DNA from: an uncultured Pseudomonadota bacterium | Lineage (GTDB): Bacteria; Pseudomonadota; Gammaproteobacteria; Steroidobacterales; Steroidobacteraceae | Direction of reading: 5' to 3' | Assembly (NCBI GenBank): GCA_903839465.1 | Contig: CAIMCI010000364.1 | Coordinates: 1 to 57,936, forward strand | Length of the DNA: 57,936 bases | Shown: positions 11,501 through 21,097 of the stretch, piece after piece | Position numbering within the stretch: position 1 is the stretch's first letter | Layout of the letters: each line of letters starts with the position of its first letter | The notes under the pieces: generated by a model | Database searches by the model: none | Told to the model about the DNA's origin: nothing | What the model saw: the letters and a program-made list of their open reading frames with translations, nothing else | Made by a program: the position numbers and the translations under genes

Positions 11501-12534
11501 CAGGACAGGACGACGCCGCGATCGCCCGCGGCAACATGGCCGATGATGCGCGCATCCTCGCCACCGGCGCGCAGGCCGGCGAGGGCACGCTCGGCGTCGG
11601 CCGCGGCCACGTGCACGGTCATGCCGATACCGCAGTTGAACGTCCGGTGCATTTCCTCGTTGCCGAGCCGGGTCGCCTTCTGCAGCCATTCGAAGAGTTC
11701 CGGGCGGCGCCAGGCGCTGGCCTCGAGCCGGACTTCGAGGCCGTCGGGAATCACCCGCGGTATGTTGTCCAGCAGGCCGCCGCCGGTGATGTGGGCGAAG
11801 CCCGCAACCGGCATCTCGCGGAGCAGGGCAAGCGCGGATTTCACGTAGATCCGGGTCGGCTCCATGAGCCGGTCGGCAAGCGGCACGCCATCGAGCGTCG
11901 CCGGCAGACGGTCGGCCTCGAGCGCGAGTACGCGACGGATCAGGGAGTAGCCATTCGAGTGGGCGCCGGACGAGGCGAGGCCGATCACGACGTCGCCGGC
12001 CCTCGTCGTGCTGCCATCGAGGATCTTCGGCTTGTCGACGATGCCGACGCAAAAGCCCGCGAGGTCGTAGTCGTCGCCGTGGTACATGCCCGGCATCTCG
12101 GCCGTTTCGCCGCCGACCAGGGCGCAGCCGGCGCGCACACAGCCTTCGGCAATGCCGCTGATGACGCTTTCGGCAGCCGCCACGTCGAGCGCACCGGTGG
12201 CGTAATAGTCGAGGAAGAAAAGCGGTTCAGCACCGCTGACGACGACGTCGTTGACGCACATCGCCACGAGGTCGATGCCGACGGTGGCGTGGCGCTTGAG
12301 GTCTATGGCCAGACGGAGCTTGGTGCCGACGCCGTCGGTCCCGGAGACCAGCACGGGCTGGGTGTAGTTCCTCAGCGGTACTTCGACCAGCGCACCGAAG
12401 CCGCCCAGTCCGCCCATGACCTCCGGGCGCATCGTGCGCCGCGCGTGCGGCTTGATGCGTTCCACCAGCGCGTCACCGGCGTCGATGTCCACGCCCGAAT
12501 CCCGATACGTCACCGGCCGCCGATCGTCGCTCAT
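11500..12534 (-). CDS. purM: Phosphoribosylformylglycinamidine cyclo-ligase
   Basis: Converts FGAM to AIR with ATP, the fifth step of purine synthesis. 344 aa, the usual length. Recognisable segments are the start [25 protein letters not shown], the ATP-site region [10 protein letters not shown], and [10 protein letters not shown]. Two ATGs are in frame; the downstream one (12534, MSDD) is preferred because GGGGA lies about 9 nt before it, whereas the ATG at 12543 has the G-run immediately adjacent. It is translationally coupled to purN and divergent from the DUF2066 gene across a 76-bp region. Confidence 0.97.
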   Translation of the reverse strand: MSDDRRPVTYRDSGVDIDAGDALVERIKPHARRTMRPEVMGGLGGFGALVEVPLRNYTQPVLVSGTDGVGTKLRLAIDLKRHATVGIDLVAMCVNDVVVSGAEPLFFLDYYATGALDVAAAESVISGIAEGCVRAGCALVGGETAEMPGMYHGDDYDLAGFCVGIVDKPKILDGSTTRAGDVVIGLASSGAHSNGYSLIRRVLALEADRLPATLDGVPLADRLMEPTRIYVKSALALLREMPVAGFAHITGGGLLDNIPRVIPDGLEVRLEASAWRRPELFEWLQKATRLGNEEMHRTFNCGIGMTVHVAAADAERALAGLRAGGEDARIIGHVAAGDRGVVLS

Positions 12535-12610
12535 GAACGTCATCCCCAGGCGCCAGTCGGCGGCGCGTCCTGTGGTAGTTTACACGCTCCGTCCACTACC
12601 CGGCACGCGC

Positions 12611-13624
12611 GTGAGAGCGGCTTTATCGCGGTTTCTGCTGCAAATTCCCTACGGTGCGCGCCTGCTGCGCGTGCCGCTCGTGGTTGCGGCCGTCGCGTGC
12701 GCCGCGCCGCTGCCGGCCGCACCGCTCAATCCCTACGAGATCACCCTGCCCGGCGAGGCGAACGAGCACGCGCGCGCGGCACTCGCCGGCGAGGCGCTGC
12801 GCCAGGTCGCCGTGCGGGCGACCGGGCGGCGTTCGGCGGCGTCCGAGCCGGCGCTCGCCTCGCTGTTCGGGAGCGCCCGCGAGTACGTCTCGACGCTGAC
12901 GGCAGCGGGGCCGGGGCGCGTGCGCGTCGGCTTCGATGCCGCGACGGTCGAGGCCGCGCTCGCCCGTGCCGGTCTGCCGATCTGGGACCGCGACCGGCCG
13001 GCCACGCTCGTCGTCTTCGCCGCCGGGGCGGCCGCCGACCCGGCGGCGCTGGGCGACGCGCGCCGTGCGCTCGACCGTGTGGCGCAGAGCCGCGGCCTGT
13101 TGCTCGTCTGGCCGACCGGAGAGCCCGCCGAACGCCTGACGGTGCGGGTCGATGCCGCGGGGCGCGGCGACCAGGGCCCGCTCCTGGAGCTGGCCCGCCG
13201 CTACGGAGCGGATGAGGTGCTGCTGGTCAGCCGTGCCGCCGGTGCGGCCGAGGCGGGTGTCGCGGCCTTCGGTCGGGTCGCGCTGCCGAAGCTCGGCGCG
13301 CACCCGGACGAGGGACTGCAGGCCTTGGCCGATCGCTTTGCTGCCGACGCGGGCCAGGGCGCGAACCAGGCGCTGGCGACGCTGGTGGTCGACGTGCACG
13401 GCGTGGCGGACGTGCGTGCCTACGCCGCGGCGCGGCGCGCGCTGGAGGGGTTGTCGCCGGTCAGGACCGTGACGCTGACCGACGCCGCTGGTGACGTCGC
13501 GCGCTTCAGCGTCTCGCTGCGCGGTGGGGCGGACGCCCTGAAGCACGCGCTGCAGGGGACCGAGCGCCTGGCGGTCGATGCCGAGGCTACCGGTGGGGTG
13601 CTCGCGCTGAAGCTCGCGCCGTGA
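12611..13624 (+). CDS. Exported DUF2066 protein
   Basis: 337 aa from a GTG at 12611, chosen because it gives a signal peptide with a basic start, a hydrophobic run (RVPLVVAAVACA) and a likely cleavage after PAA near residue 37; the open frame extends upstream but overlaps purM. The mature part fits DUF2066: an N-terminal NPYEITLPG...ALRQVAVRATG segment and a C-terminal domain with LRGGADALKHAL. Function unknown; members are periplasmic and are regularly encoded between purM and hda in Gammaproteobacteria. The stop overlaps the next gene's GTG. Confidence 0.85.
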   Translation: MRAALSRFLLQIPYGARLLRVPLVVAAVACAAPLPAAPLNPYEITLPGEANEHARAALAGEALRQVAVRATGRRSAASEPALASLFGSAREYVSTLTAAGPGRVRVGFDAATVEAALARAGLPIWDRDRPATLVVFAAGAAADPAALGDARRALDRVAQSRGLLLVWPTGEPAERLTVRVDAAGRGDQGPLLELARRYGADEVLLVSRAAGAAEAGVAAFGRVALPKLGAHPDEGLQALADRFAADAGQGANQALATLVVDVHGVADVRAYAAARRALEGLSPVRTVTLTDAAGDVARFSVSLRGGADALKHALQGTERLAVDAEATGGVLALKLAP

Positions 13625-14181
13625 ACCTCGCCAGCCTGCCGAACATCATCTGCGTATTGCGCCTCGCGCTGGTGCCGCCGGTAGCGTGGGCGATACTCAC
13701 CGGGCGCTATGCCCTGGCCCTGGCACTGTTGCTGATCGCGGCGGTGTCGGACGCGCTCGACGGGTATCTGGCGCGCCGCTTCGGCTGGATCACGGTGCTC
13801 GGTCAGGTGCTGGATCCGGCTGCCGACAAGCTGCTGCTCGTGACCGTCTTCGTCACGCTCGCGATGCAGCAGCATCTGCCGGCCTGGTTGTGCGTGGCCG
13901 CGGTTGCCCGCGACGCCGTGATCGCCGGTGGCGCTGTCGCCTACCGGCGGGTCGCCGCCAGCTGGGGCGCCGGGGCAACGGGGGTCTCCAAGCTCAACAC
14001 CGCCCTGCAGCTCGGCTTCCTGTCGGTCGTGCTGCTGCGCGCATACGACGCGGACCTCGTGCCGGCGCCGCTGCCGCTGGTGCTCGGTTCGGCCGTCTTT
14101 CTGACCATCGTGGTCAGCGGCATCGACTACGTGCTGACCTACGCGCGCCTGGCCGGCAGCCGCCGCAGGACCGCCGCATGA
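13621..14181 (+). CDS. CDP-alcohol phosphatidyltransferase family membrane protein
   Basis: 186 aa, GTG start (GTGA overlap with DUF2066). Integral membrane enzyme with the complete family signature D-x2-D-G-x2-A-R-x8-G-x3-D-x3-D (Asp44, Asp47, Gly48, Arg52, Gly61, Asp65, Asp69), so it should transfer a phosphatidyl group from CDP-diacylglycerol to an alcohol. About five to six hydrophobic segments. Closest in feel to PgsA (phosphatidylglycerophosphate synthase), but the acceptor cannot be read from the sequence. The position between DUF2066 and hda is conserved in Gammaproteobacteria. Confidence 0.88.
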   Translation: MNLASLPNIICVLRLALVPPVAWAILTGRYALALALLLIAAVSDALDGYLARRFGWITVLGQVLDPAADKLLLVTVFVTLAMQQHLPAWLCVAAVARDAVIAGGAVAYRRVAASWGAGATGVSKLNTALQLGFLSVVLLRAYDADLVPAPLPLVLGSAVFLTIVVSGIDYVLTYARLAGSRRRTAA

Positions 14182-14897
14182 TGCAGCAGCTGCCACTCGG
14201 CGTCCGGCTGCGGCCGGCGTCGACGTTCGAGACATTCATTTCCGCCAGCAACGAAGCGGCGGTGGCCGCGCTGCGCCTGCGCGCCAGTGGCCAGGAGGCG
14301 GCGACGCTGTGGCTGTGGGGTCCGGCCGGGTCCGGTCGCAGCCACCTGCTGCAGGCGGCCTGTGCGGCCGCCGGCGCTGCCGGCCGGCGCGCCGCCTACC
14401 TGCCGCTCGGCGACGCCGACGTCGAGCCCGAGCAGCTGTATGGCCTCGAGGAGCTCGATCTGGTGTGCGTTGACGATGTCGGTGTCGTCGGCGAGCGCGC
14501 CGAGTGGCAGCGCCCGCTGTTCACGCTCTACCAGGGCTTGCGCGAGCGCGACCGCCAGCTGGTGCTGGCCGCCGGCGCCTCGCCGCTCGCCGTCCGCTTT
14601 CCGCTCGCCGATCTGGCCTCGCGGCTGCGCGCCGCCGAGGTCTGGCAGATACGGCCGCTGCCGGAGGCGGCCCAGGGCGAGGCTCTCGTGGCCCGGGCGG
14701 CGGTACTCGGTCTCGCGCTGCCGGGCGAGACCCTGGTCTATCTGCAGCGCCGGCTGCCGCGTGACTTCGCCGCGCTGTGCGACGTCCTCGAGCGGCTCGA
14801 CGCCGCGGCGCTGGCAGCCCAGCGGCCGCTCACGGTACCGTTCGTCAGGGCCGTGCTTGACGGCGTGGCGGACGGCGACGCGGCGGGAGGGCGCTGA
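14178..14897 (+). CDS. hda: DnaA regulatory inactivator Hda
   Basis: AAA+ DnaA homologue lacking the DNA-binding domain; together with the beta clamp it stimulates hydrolysis of DnaA-ATP after initiation. 239 aa. The N-terminal clamp-binding motif QLPLGVRL lies at residues 4-11. The P-loop GPAGSGRS (48-55) has Arg in place of Lys, as in E. coli Hda. DLVCVDDV corresponds to Walker B. The ATG overlaps the previous stop (ATGA). The longer open frame upstream is the phosphatidyltransferase read in another frame. The stop lies 3 bp from the end of the convergent DUF2069 gene. Confidence 0.93.
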   Translation: MMQQLPLGVRLRPASTFETFISASNEAAVAALRLRASGQEAATLWLWGPAGSGRSHLLQAACAAAGAAGRRAAYLPLGDADVEPEQLYGLEELDLVCVDDVGVVGERAEWQRPLFTLYQGLRERDRQLVLAAGASPLAVRFPLADLASRLRAAEVWQIRPLPEAAQGEALVARAAVLGLALPGETLVYLQRRLPRDFAALCDVLERLDAAALAAQRPLTVPFVRAVLDGVADGDAAGGR

Positions 14898-14900
14898 AAC

Positions 14901-15895
<995 letters not shown>

Positions 15896-15934
15896 TCAGT
15901 GGCGACGCGGCCGGCGTCGCAGTAACATCATGGC

Positions 15935-16234
15935 ATGTTTGGTGTTTGCCGACCCTCGTCAATCCTCGTCGCCGCGCTCCTGCTCGGTGCCTGTGCCGGC
16001 GCGCCGGTGCAGACGATGTCCGACACCCGCCAGACGCTCAGCGCGGCCGAAGCCGCCGGTGCCGCGGTCAAGTCGCCATCCTCGTACACGCAGGCGGTCG
16101 AGGAGTTGCGGCGCGCCGAGGACGAACTGAAGCGCGGCGATTATCGAGAGGCCAGCCGCCGGGCGGAAAGCGCCCATCGTGACGCCCTGCAGGCGCTGCG
16201 CGACGCGCAGGGCGGCGAGACCCGGGCGCAGTGA
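15935..16234 (+). CDS. Small DUF4398-like lipoprotein
   Basis: 99 aa. A lipoprotein signal peptide ends in the lipobox LLGAC (Cys20). The mature part is helical, with a heptad-like AVEELRRAEDELKRGDYREASRRAESAHRDA segment (split here by charged residues at even spacing) typical of DUF4398, a short TPR-like coiled domain of unknown function in the cell envelope. It is divergent from wrbA (90-bp gap) and precedes the acylphosphatase gene by 21 bp. Confidence 0.75.
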   Translation: MFGVCRPSSILVAALLLGACAGAPVQTMSDTRQTLSAAEAAGAAVKSPSSYTQAVEELRRAEDELKRGDYREASRRAESAHRDALQALRDAQGGETRAQ

Positions 16235-16255
16235 CGCCAGAGCGGCGCGGCTGCA

Positions 16256-16567
16256 GTGGCTGCCGTGACGGCGCCTGATTCACCGGCCGATCTCCGGGCC
16301 CGACGCATGCTCGTCTCGGGGCGGGTCCAGGGCGTGTATTTCCGCGCCCACACGGCCCGTCACGCGAGCGAGCTTGGCCTCGTCGGCTACGCCCGCAACC
16401 TCGAGGACGGGCGTGTCGAGGTGCTGGCGGCCGGATCATCCGCGGCGATCGATGCGCTGCTGCTGATCGTGCGCGCGGGACCGCCGCTGGCGATCGTCGA
16501 GGACGTGCTGGTCAGCGAGGCGACGCTCGCCGACGTGGCAGGGCTCACGGGTTTCGCCCGCGAGTAG
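16256..16567 (+). CDS. acyP: Acylphosphatase
   Basis: Hydrolyses the carboxyl-phosphate bond of acylphosphates in the cytoplasm. About 103 aa. The signature GRVQGVYFRAHT gives the catalytic Arg and the phosphate loop, and the catalytic Asn is in YARNLEDGRVEV. GTG starts at 16256 or 16265 are both possible. Very close (6 bp) to the end of the convergent lytic transglycosylase gene. Confidence 0.92.
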   Translation: MAAVTAPDSPADLRARRMLVSGRVQGVYFRAHTARHASELGLVGYARNLEDGRVEVLAAGSSAAIDALLLIVRAGPPLAIVEDVLVSEATLADVAGLTGFARE

Positions 16568-16573
16568 CGCCCC

Positions 16574-17203
16574 TCAGGCGCGCCAGCGGTCCCAGAGGCG
16601 GGCCATCACCAGGTCCGGATACTGGTTGCGGCCCACGCTGCCGTTGTAGCGGGCGAGCGCCCGCCGGTAATCGTTGCCCTCGATCAGCAGGTAGTAGGCG
16701 AGGATTTCGCAACCGAGGCGGACGTTGAAGCCGATGCTGCCAAAGAGCCGGTTTTCCACGCCGAGCTTCTGCGGCCAGAAGGGCATGACCTGCATCAGAC
16801 CGACGGCGCCCGCCGGCGAGACGGCATAACGGTCGAAACGGCTCTCGACGTCGATGACGGCCAGCACGAGTTCGGGCGTCAGTTTCAGCTCTAGACGCTG
16901 CTCGGCCCGGTATCGCTCCACCACCCGGCGGGTCTCGCACCAGACCTGCTTCAGGATCTCCACGCGCTCGCCGGGATCCTTGACGTAGTGCCGAAGGCGC
17001 GGCTCCTGCAGCTTGAAGTACACCTCGGCGTCGAACCGGTTGATGCCGCCGGCGCAGTCGACGTGGTGGATGGCCTGTTCGATGACCCGGCCGAGCTCGG
17101 GATCCATCTGGCGGTCGGCGCGGGCGGCGAAGGGCAGCGTGAGCGCGAACAGCGCCAGCGCGCCCGCGGCCCGGATGCCAGGCCAGCGCCAGCCACGATC
17201 CAT
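16574..17203 (-). CDS. Exported lytic transglycosylase (SLT family)
   Basis: Cleaves peptidoglycan glycan strands with formation of 1,6-anhydro ends. 209 aa. Signal peptide with cleavage near ARA-DRQ (about residue 29). The catalytic Glu is in the ES motif IDVESRFDRYAVSPAGAVG (Glu about 120), followed by GLMQVMP and ARYNGSVG, the standard SLT signature. The ATG at 17203 overlaps the proS stop (TGATG); a GTG one codon earlier is also possible. Probably co-transcribed with proS. Confidence 0.92.
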   Translation of the reverse strand: MDRGWRWPGIRAAGALALFALTLPFAARADRQMDPELGRVIEQAIHHVDCAGGINRFDAEVYFKLQEPRLRHYVKDPGERVEILKQVWCETRRVVERYRAEQRLELKLTPELVLAVIDVESRFDRYAVSPAGAVGLMQVMPFWPQKLGVENRLFGSIGFNVRLGCEILAYYLLIEGNDYRRALARYNGSVGRNQYPDLVMARLWDRWRA

Positions 17204-18930
17204 CACACGCTGCCCGGTGTGCCGCGCGCGATCCGTTCGGCAAGGAACGCAGCCAGCCCGTCGAGCGGTGCGTCCTCGTTGTCGGTGGCCCGGCGCTGAC
17301 GGTATTCAAGAACGCCGGCGTCGAGGCCCCGCTCGCCGATCACGATCCGGTGCGGTATGCCGTACAGCTCGCCGTCCGCGAATTTCACGCCCGGCCGGGC
17401 GTCGCGGTCATCGAGCAGAGGCTCGAGGCCCGCGGCCTCGAGTTCCGCGTACAGCCGCTCGGAAACTTCGCGGACCCGGGCCGACTTCGCCCAGTTCATC
17501 GGCACGAGCAGGACCTTGAAGGGCGCGATCGGATCGGGCCAGATGATCCCGGCTGCGTCGTTGTTCTGCTCGATGGCGGCCGCCACCACCCGCGTCACGC
17601 CGATGCCGTAGCAACCCATATGCATGGTGACCGGCTGGCCGTTCTCGTCGGCGACCGCCGCCGACAGCGCTGCCGAATACTTCGTGCCGAGCTTGAAGAT
17701 GTGGCCGACCTCGATGCCGCGCGTGATCGACAGGCGCCCCGTGCCGGTCGGCGACGGATCCCCGTCGACGACATTGCGAAGGTCGGCCGTGACCGGCTCG
17801 GCCGCGTCCCGCCCCCAGTTGCAGCCGGTCAGGTGGTAGCCCGGCTTGTTGGCACCGCTGACGAAGTCGGCGAGTGCGGCCGCGGCGTGATCGACGATGA
17901 GCCGGCAGCGAAGCCCGATCGGGCCGAGCGATCCGATCTCGCCCCCCAGTTCGGTGCGGATGCGGTCGGGCGCGGCCATCCTGAGCGGGCTGGCGACATG
18001 CTCGAGCTTCTGCGCCTTGATCGCATTCAGTTCGTGATCGCCACGCACGACCAGCGCGACGAGATCACCCGCCTCGCCGTCGACGATCAGGGTCTTGACG
18101 CACTGGGATGCCGGCACGCCGAGCTGTCGCACGAGGTCCGCGATCGTGTGCGCCTTCGGCGTCGCGACCTCGTTCAGGGGCGCCGCGGGCGCCGGCCGCG
18201 CGGTCGCGGGCGGCAGGGCGGGCGCCATCTCGAGATTGGCCGCGTAGTCATCGCCGTCGGAGAAGACGATCGCGTCCTCACCGGAGGGCGCGAGCACGTG
18301 GAACTCCTGTGAGCCGGTTCCGCCGATCGAACCGTTGTCGGCCTGCACGGCCCGGAACGACAGGCCGCAGCGGGTGAAGATCCGCTGGTAGGCGTCGTGC
18401 ATCCGGCGATAGGCCTCGTCCAGCGAGGCCTCGTCGGCATGGAAGCTGTAGGCATCCTTCATGATGAATTCGCGGGCCCGCATGACGCCGAAACGCGGCC
18501 GGATCTCGTCGCGGAACTTCAGCTGGATCTGGTAGAAGTTCACCGGCAGCTGCCGGTAGGTACGCAGTTCGCGGCGGGCGATGTCCGTGACGACTTCCTC
18601 GTGGGTCGGCCCGTAGACGTAGCCGCGGTCGTGGCGGTCCGTGAGGCGCAGCAGTTCCGGGCCGTATTCCACCCAGCGCCCGGACTCCTGCCACAGTTCG
18701 GCAGGCTGGATCGTCGGCATCAGGATCTCGAGCGCCCCGGCCCGGTTCATCTCCTCGCGGACGATCGCCTCGACCTTGCGCAGCACCCGCAGACCCATCG
18801 GCATCCAGCTGTACAGGCCGGCCGACAGGCGGCGGATCAGGCCGGCACGGAGCATCAGCTGGTGGCTGACGATCTCGGCATCGGCCGGTACTTCCTTGAG
18901 GTTGACGATCGGGTAGGCGGACAGGCGCAT
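17203..18930 (-). CDS. proS: Prolyl-tRNA synthetase (bacterial type)
   Basis: Charges tRNA-Pro. 575 aa, the standard bacterial long form. Class II core motifs in the N-terminal half: [16 protein letters not shown] (motif 1 region), [21 protein letters not shown] (motif 2). The INS editing domain (about 230-400) contains [25 protein letters not shown], characteristic of YbaK/ProX-type trans-editing folds. The C-terminal part has the motif 3 segment [12 protein letters not shown] and an anticodon-binding domain. ATG at 18930 is chosen because [19 protein letters not shown] is the family N-terminus; the frame upstream is intergenic. Confidence 0.97.
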   Translation of the reverse strand: MRLSAYPIVNLKEVPADAEIVSHQLMLRAGLIRRLSAGLYSWMPMGLRVLRKVEAIVREEMNRAGALEILMPTIQPAELWQESGRWVEYGPELLRLTDRHDRGYVYGPTHEEVVTDIARRELRTYRQLPVNFYQIQLKFRDEIRPRFGVMRAREFIMKDAYSFHADEASLDEAYRRMHDAYQRIFTRCGLSFRAVQADNGSIGGTGSQEFHVLAPSGEDAIVFSDGDDYAANLEMAPALPPATARPAPAAPLNEVATPKAHTIADLVRQLGVPASQCVKTLIVDGEAGDLVALVVRGDHELNAIKAQKLEHVASPLRMAAPDRIRTELGGEIGSLGPIGLRCRLIVDHAAAALADFVSGANKPGYHLTGCNWGRDAAEPVTADLRNVVDGDPSPTGTGRLSITRGIEVGHIFKLGTKYSAALSAAVADENGQPVTMHMGCYGIGVTRVVAAAIEQNNDAAGIIWPDPIAPFKVLLVPMNWAKSARVREVSERLYAELEAAGLEPLLDDRDARPGVKFADGELYGIPHRIVIGERGLDAGVLEYRQRRATDNEDAPLDGLAAFLAERIARGTPGSV

Positions 18931-18997
18931 GAAGGACTCTCGGCAGTCGGTACGGTGCCCGCATCTTATCAGGCCCCTTCGCCGCCCTCCGGCGTGG

Positions 18998-19026
18998 TTG
19001 TTGGGGGTGCCAACACCCCCTATGAT
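18998..19026 (+). promoter_or_regulatory. Probable sigma-70 promoter of pssA with a palindrome filling the spacer
   Basis: TTGTTG (18998-19003), exactly 17 bp, then TATGAT (19021-19026), in the 124-bp divergent region between proS and pssA. The predicted start of transcription is near 19033, about 20 nt before the pssA ATG. A perfect inverted repeat, GGGGGTG-CCAA-CACCCCC (19003-19020), occupies the whole spacer and touches the last base of the -35 box, making it a natural position for a repressor or spacer-remodelling activator. Confidence 0.6.
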
Positions 19027-19054
19027 CGGGATTCCGCCGCCTTTCTGGAACACG

Positions 19055-19864
19055 ATGACCGAGCCCGACACGACCCTCCCGCCGGCCGGTGCCTCAGGCC
19101 CCGTTCGCCGCCGTCGCCGGGGGATCTACCTGCTGCCGAACCTGCTGACCACGGGCACCCTGTTCTCGGGGTTCTATTCGATCATTGCCGCGATCGACGG
19201 CCACTACGAGGCCGCGGCGCAGGCGATCTTCGTCGCCATGGTGTTCGACGGCCTGGACGGCCGGGTGGCGCGCTGGACCAAGACCGCGTCCAGCTTCGGC
19301 AAGGAATACGACAGCCTGTCGGACATGGTGGCCTTCGGTGTCGCCCCGGCCATCGTCGTCTACCAGTGGGGCGTGACGCGGATCGCCGAGTACAACGCCG
19401 TCTGGGGCCGGGTCGGCTGGGCGGTGACGTTCCTGTACGCGGTGGCTGCCGCCCTGCGTCTCGCGCGCTTCAACACCCGGACGAGCGTCGTCGACAAGCG
19501 CTACTTCGAGGGCCTGCCCTCGCCGTCCGCGGCCGGGGTCGTCGCCGGCTTCATCTGGTGCGCGGCCAGTTTCGGCCTGGCCGGCCTGCCGGGCCTGCTG
19601 CTGGCCCTGCCCGTGACGGCCATCGCCGGCGTGCTGATGGTCAGCCAGTTCTACTACCCGAGCTTCAAGGGCGCGCGCCTGACCGGACGGGTGCCCTATA
19701 CCTACGCGCTCCTCATTCCGCTGGCGTTCGCGCTGATCGTCCTGCATCCGCCGCTGGTACTCCTGGCGCTCTTTTTCTGCTTCGCCGCTTCCGGCCCGCT
19801 GGGGGCGACGATCCGTCGCCTCCGCGGCACGCCGATCGTGGCGGCGGCGGATCCGGAGCACTGA
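19055..19864 (+). CDS. pssA: CDP-diacylglycerol--serine O-phosphatidyltransferase
   Basis: Integral membrane enzyme making phosphatidylserine, precursor of phosphatidylethanolamine. 269 aa, type II (Bacillus-like) family rather than the E. coli PLD-like type. CDP-alcohol signature with Asp65, Asp68, Gly69, Arg73, Gly82, Asp86 and Asp90 (DGLDGRVAR...YDSLSD). A basic N-terminal stretch ([16 protein letters not shown]) precedes the first membrane segment. Start at ATG 19055; a longer frame upstream crosses the promoter. The stop overlaps the next ATG. Confidence 0.92.
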   Translation: MTEPDTTLPPAGASGPVRRRRRGIYLLPNLLTTGTLFSGFYSIIAAIDGHYEAAAQAIFVAMVFDGLDGRVARWTKTASSFGKEYDSLSDMVAFGVAPAIVVYQWGVTRIAEYNAVWGRVGWAVTFLYAVAAALRLARFNTRTSVVDKRYFEGLPSPSAAGVVAGFIWCAASFGLAGLPGLLLALPVTAIAGVLMVSQFYYPSFKGARLTGRVPYTYALLIPLAFALIVLHPPLVLLALFFCFAASGPLGATIRRLRGTPIVAAADPEH

Positions 19865-20529
19865 TGGACGCCGCCCGGCGCGAAGCCGTGCTCGCCGCGC
19901 TCGGCGTCGAGCGCTACGTGCCGCGCGCCGCGCGGCGCGCGGCGCCTGCGCCGTTCGCGACCGGCGCGCTGTCCTGGGACGAGCTGTCGGCGGCGGTCAG
20001 CGGCTGCACGCGCTGCGCGCTGTGCGAGACGCGTACCCAGACCGTCTTCGGTACCGGTGACCGGGCGGCACGCTGGTTCGTGGTCGGCGAGGCGCCGGGC
20101 GCGGACGAGGACCGCGCCGGCGAGCCGTTCGTCGGCCGCGCCGGCCAGCTGCTCAACGCGATGCTGCGTGCGATCGGGCTGGCGCGTGAGTCGGTCTATA
20201 TCGCCAACGTGCTCAAGTGCCGGCCGCCCGGCAACCGCGATCCGCGCCCGGACGAGGCCGGCGAGTGCCTCGGTTACCTGCGCCGCCAGCTGGCCCTGGT
20301 CGAGCCCGACGTCGTGCTGTGCGTCGGGCGCATCGCGGCGCACAACCTGCTCGGCACCGACCAGGCCCTCTCGCGGCTGCGGGGCCGCACCCACGAGCTT
20401 GCCGGCCTGCGCGCGCCGGTCGTGGTGACCTATCACCCGGCTTACCTGCTGCGCACGCCCGCCGACAAGCGCAAGGCCTGGGAAGATCTGCAGTTCGCCT
20501 CGGAGGTGGCGCGTGGCGCTCGCGCGTGA
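19864..20529 (+). CDS. Type 4 uracil-DNA glycosylase (Fe-S)
   Basis: 221 aa. Removes uracil from DNA. Family 4 features: four cluster cysteines (Cys48, Cys51, Cys119, Cys135) for a [4Fe-4S] cluster, motif A GEAPGADEDRAGEPFVGRAG (75-94), and the C-terminal motif HPAYLLR (His191). The N-terminal 40 residues are Ala/Arg-rich, as in SPO1-related UDGs annotated as phage-type. The ATG overlaps the pssA stop (TGATG-like junction at 19862-19866), and the 3' end overlaps rimI by 17 bp. Confidence 0.92.
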   Translation: MDAARREAVLAALGVERYVPRAARRAAPAPFATGALSWDELSAAVSGCTRCALCETRTQTVFGTGDRAARWFVVGEAPGADEDRAGEPFVGRAGQLLNAMLRAIGLARESVYIANVLKCRPPGNRDPRPDEAGECLGYLRRQLALVEPDVVLCVGRIAAHNLLGTDQALSRLRGRTHELAGLRAPVVVTYHPAYLLRTPADKRKAWEDLQFASEVARGARA

Positions 20530-21016
20530 CGAGGTCCTGCCGGCGCCGGTGATCGAGCGGCCGATGCACGCCGACGACGTGGCGGCGGTCGGCATCCTCG
20601 AGCGCGCGTCCTACCAGTTTCCGTGGAGCGAGCCGATATTCCACGACTGCCTGCGGGTCGGCTACGTCTGCCGCGTGCTGGAGGCCGGCGATCGGATCGT
20701 CGGTTATGGCATTGCCTCGATGGGAGCGGGCGAGGCGCACATCCTCAACCTGTGCGTCGCCGAATCCCTGCGCGGCCGCGGCGTGGCGCGCCGCCTCCTC
20801 CTGTCGCTGCTCAAGCGGGCCGAACGGGCCGGCCAGCACTGGGCCTTTCTCGAGGTGCGGCCGTCCAACGAGCCGGCCCTGCGCCTCTACCGGGACCTCG
20901 GCTTCGTCGAGGTCGGCCGGCGCCGGGACTACTACCAGGCGGTCGGCGGCCGCGAGGATGCCATCGTCTGCCGGCTGGCGCTGGGCGGCGCCGAACTCCT
21001 CGATCCCGAGAACTGA
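20513..21016 (+). CDS. rimI: Ribosomal protein S18-alanine N-acetyltransferase (RimI)
   Basis: GNAT enzyme that acetylates the N-terminus of ribosomal protein S18. 167 aa from a GTG at 20513. PWSEPIFHDCL near residue 38 is a RimI marker; the acetyl-CoA loop is LRGRGVARRLL; EVRPSNEPALRLYRDLGF and the C-terminal RRDYYQ...EDAI are the classic RimI segments, including the catalytic Glu region and the late Tyr. The gene overlaps the UDG gene by 17 bp, so it is probably expressed with pssA-udg. Confidence 0.92.
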   Translation: MALARDEVLPAPVIERPMHADDVAAVGILERASYQFPWSEPIFHDCLRVGYVCRVLEAGDRIVGYGIASMGAGEAHILNLCVAESLRGRGVARRLLLSLLKRAERAGQHWAFLEVRPSNEPALRLYRDLGFVEVGRRRDYYQAVGGREDAIVCRLALGGAELLDPEN

Positions 21017-21097
21017 GGGCCGGCGCAACCGGGCCGGCGGGCGGCCGCGCGATTCGGTACCATCGCGCCACCGTTCCGGATCCCGACCCTTACACGT

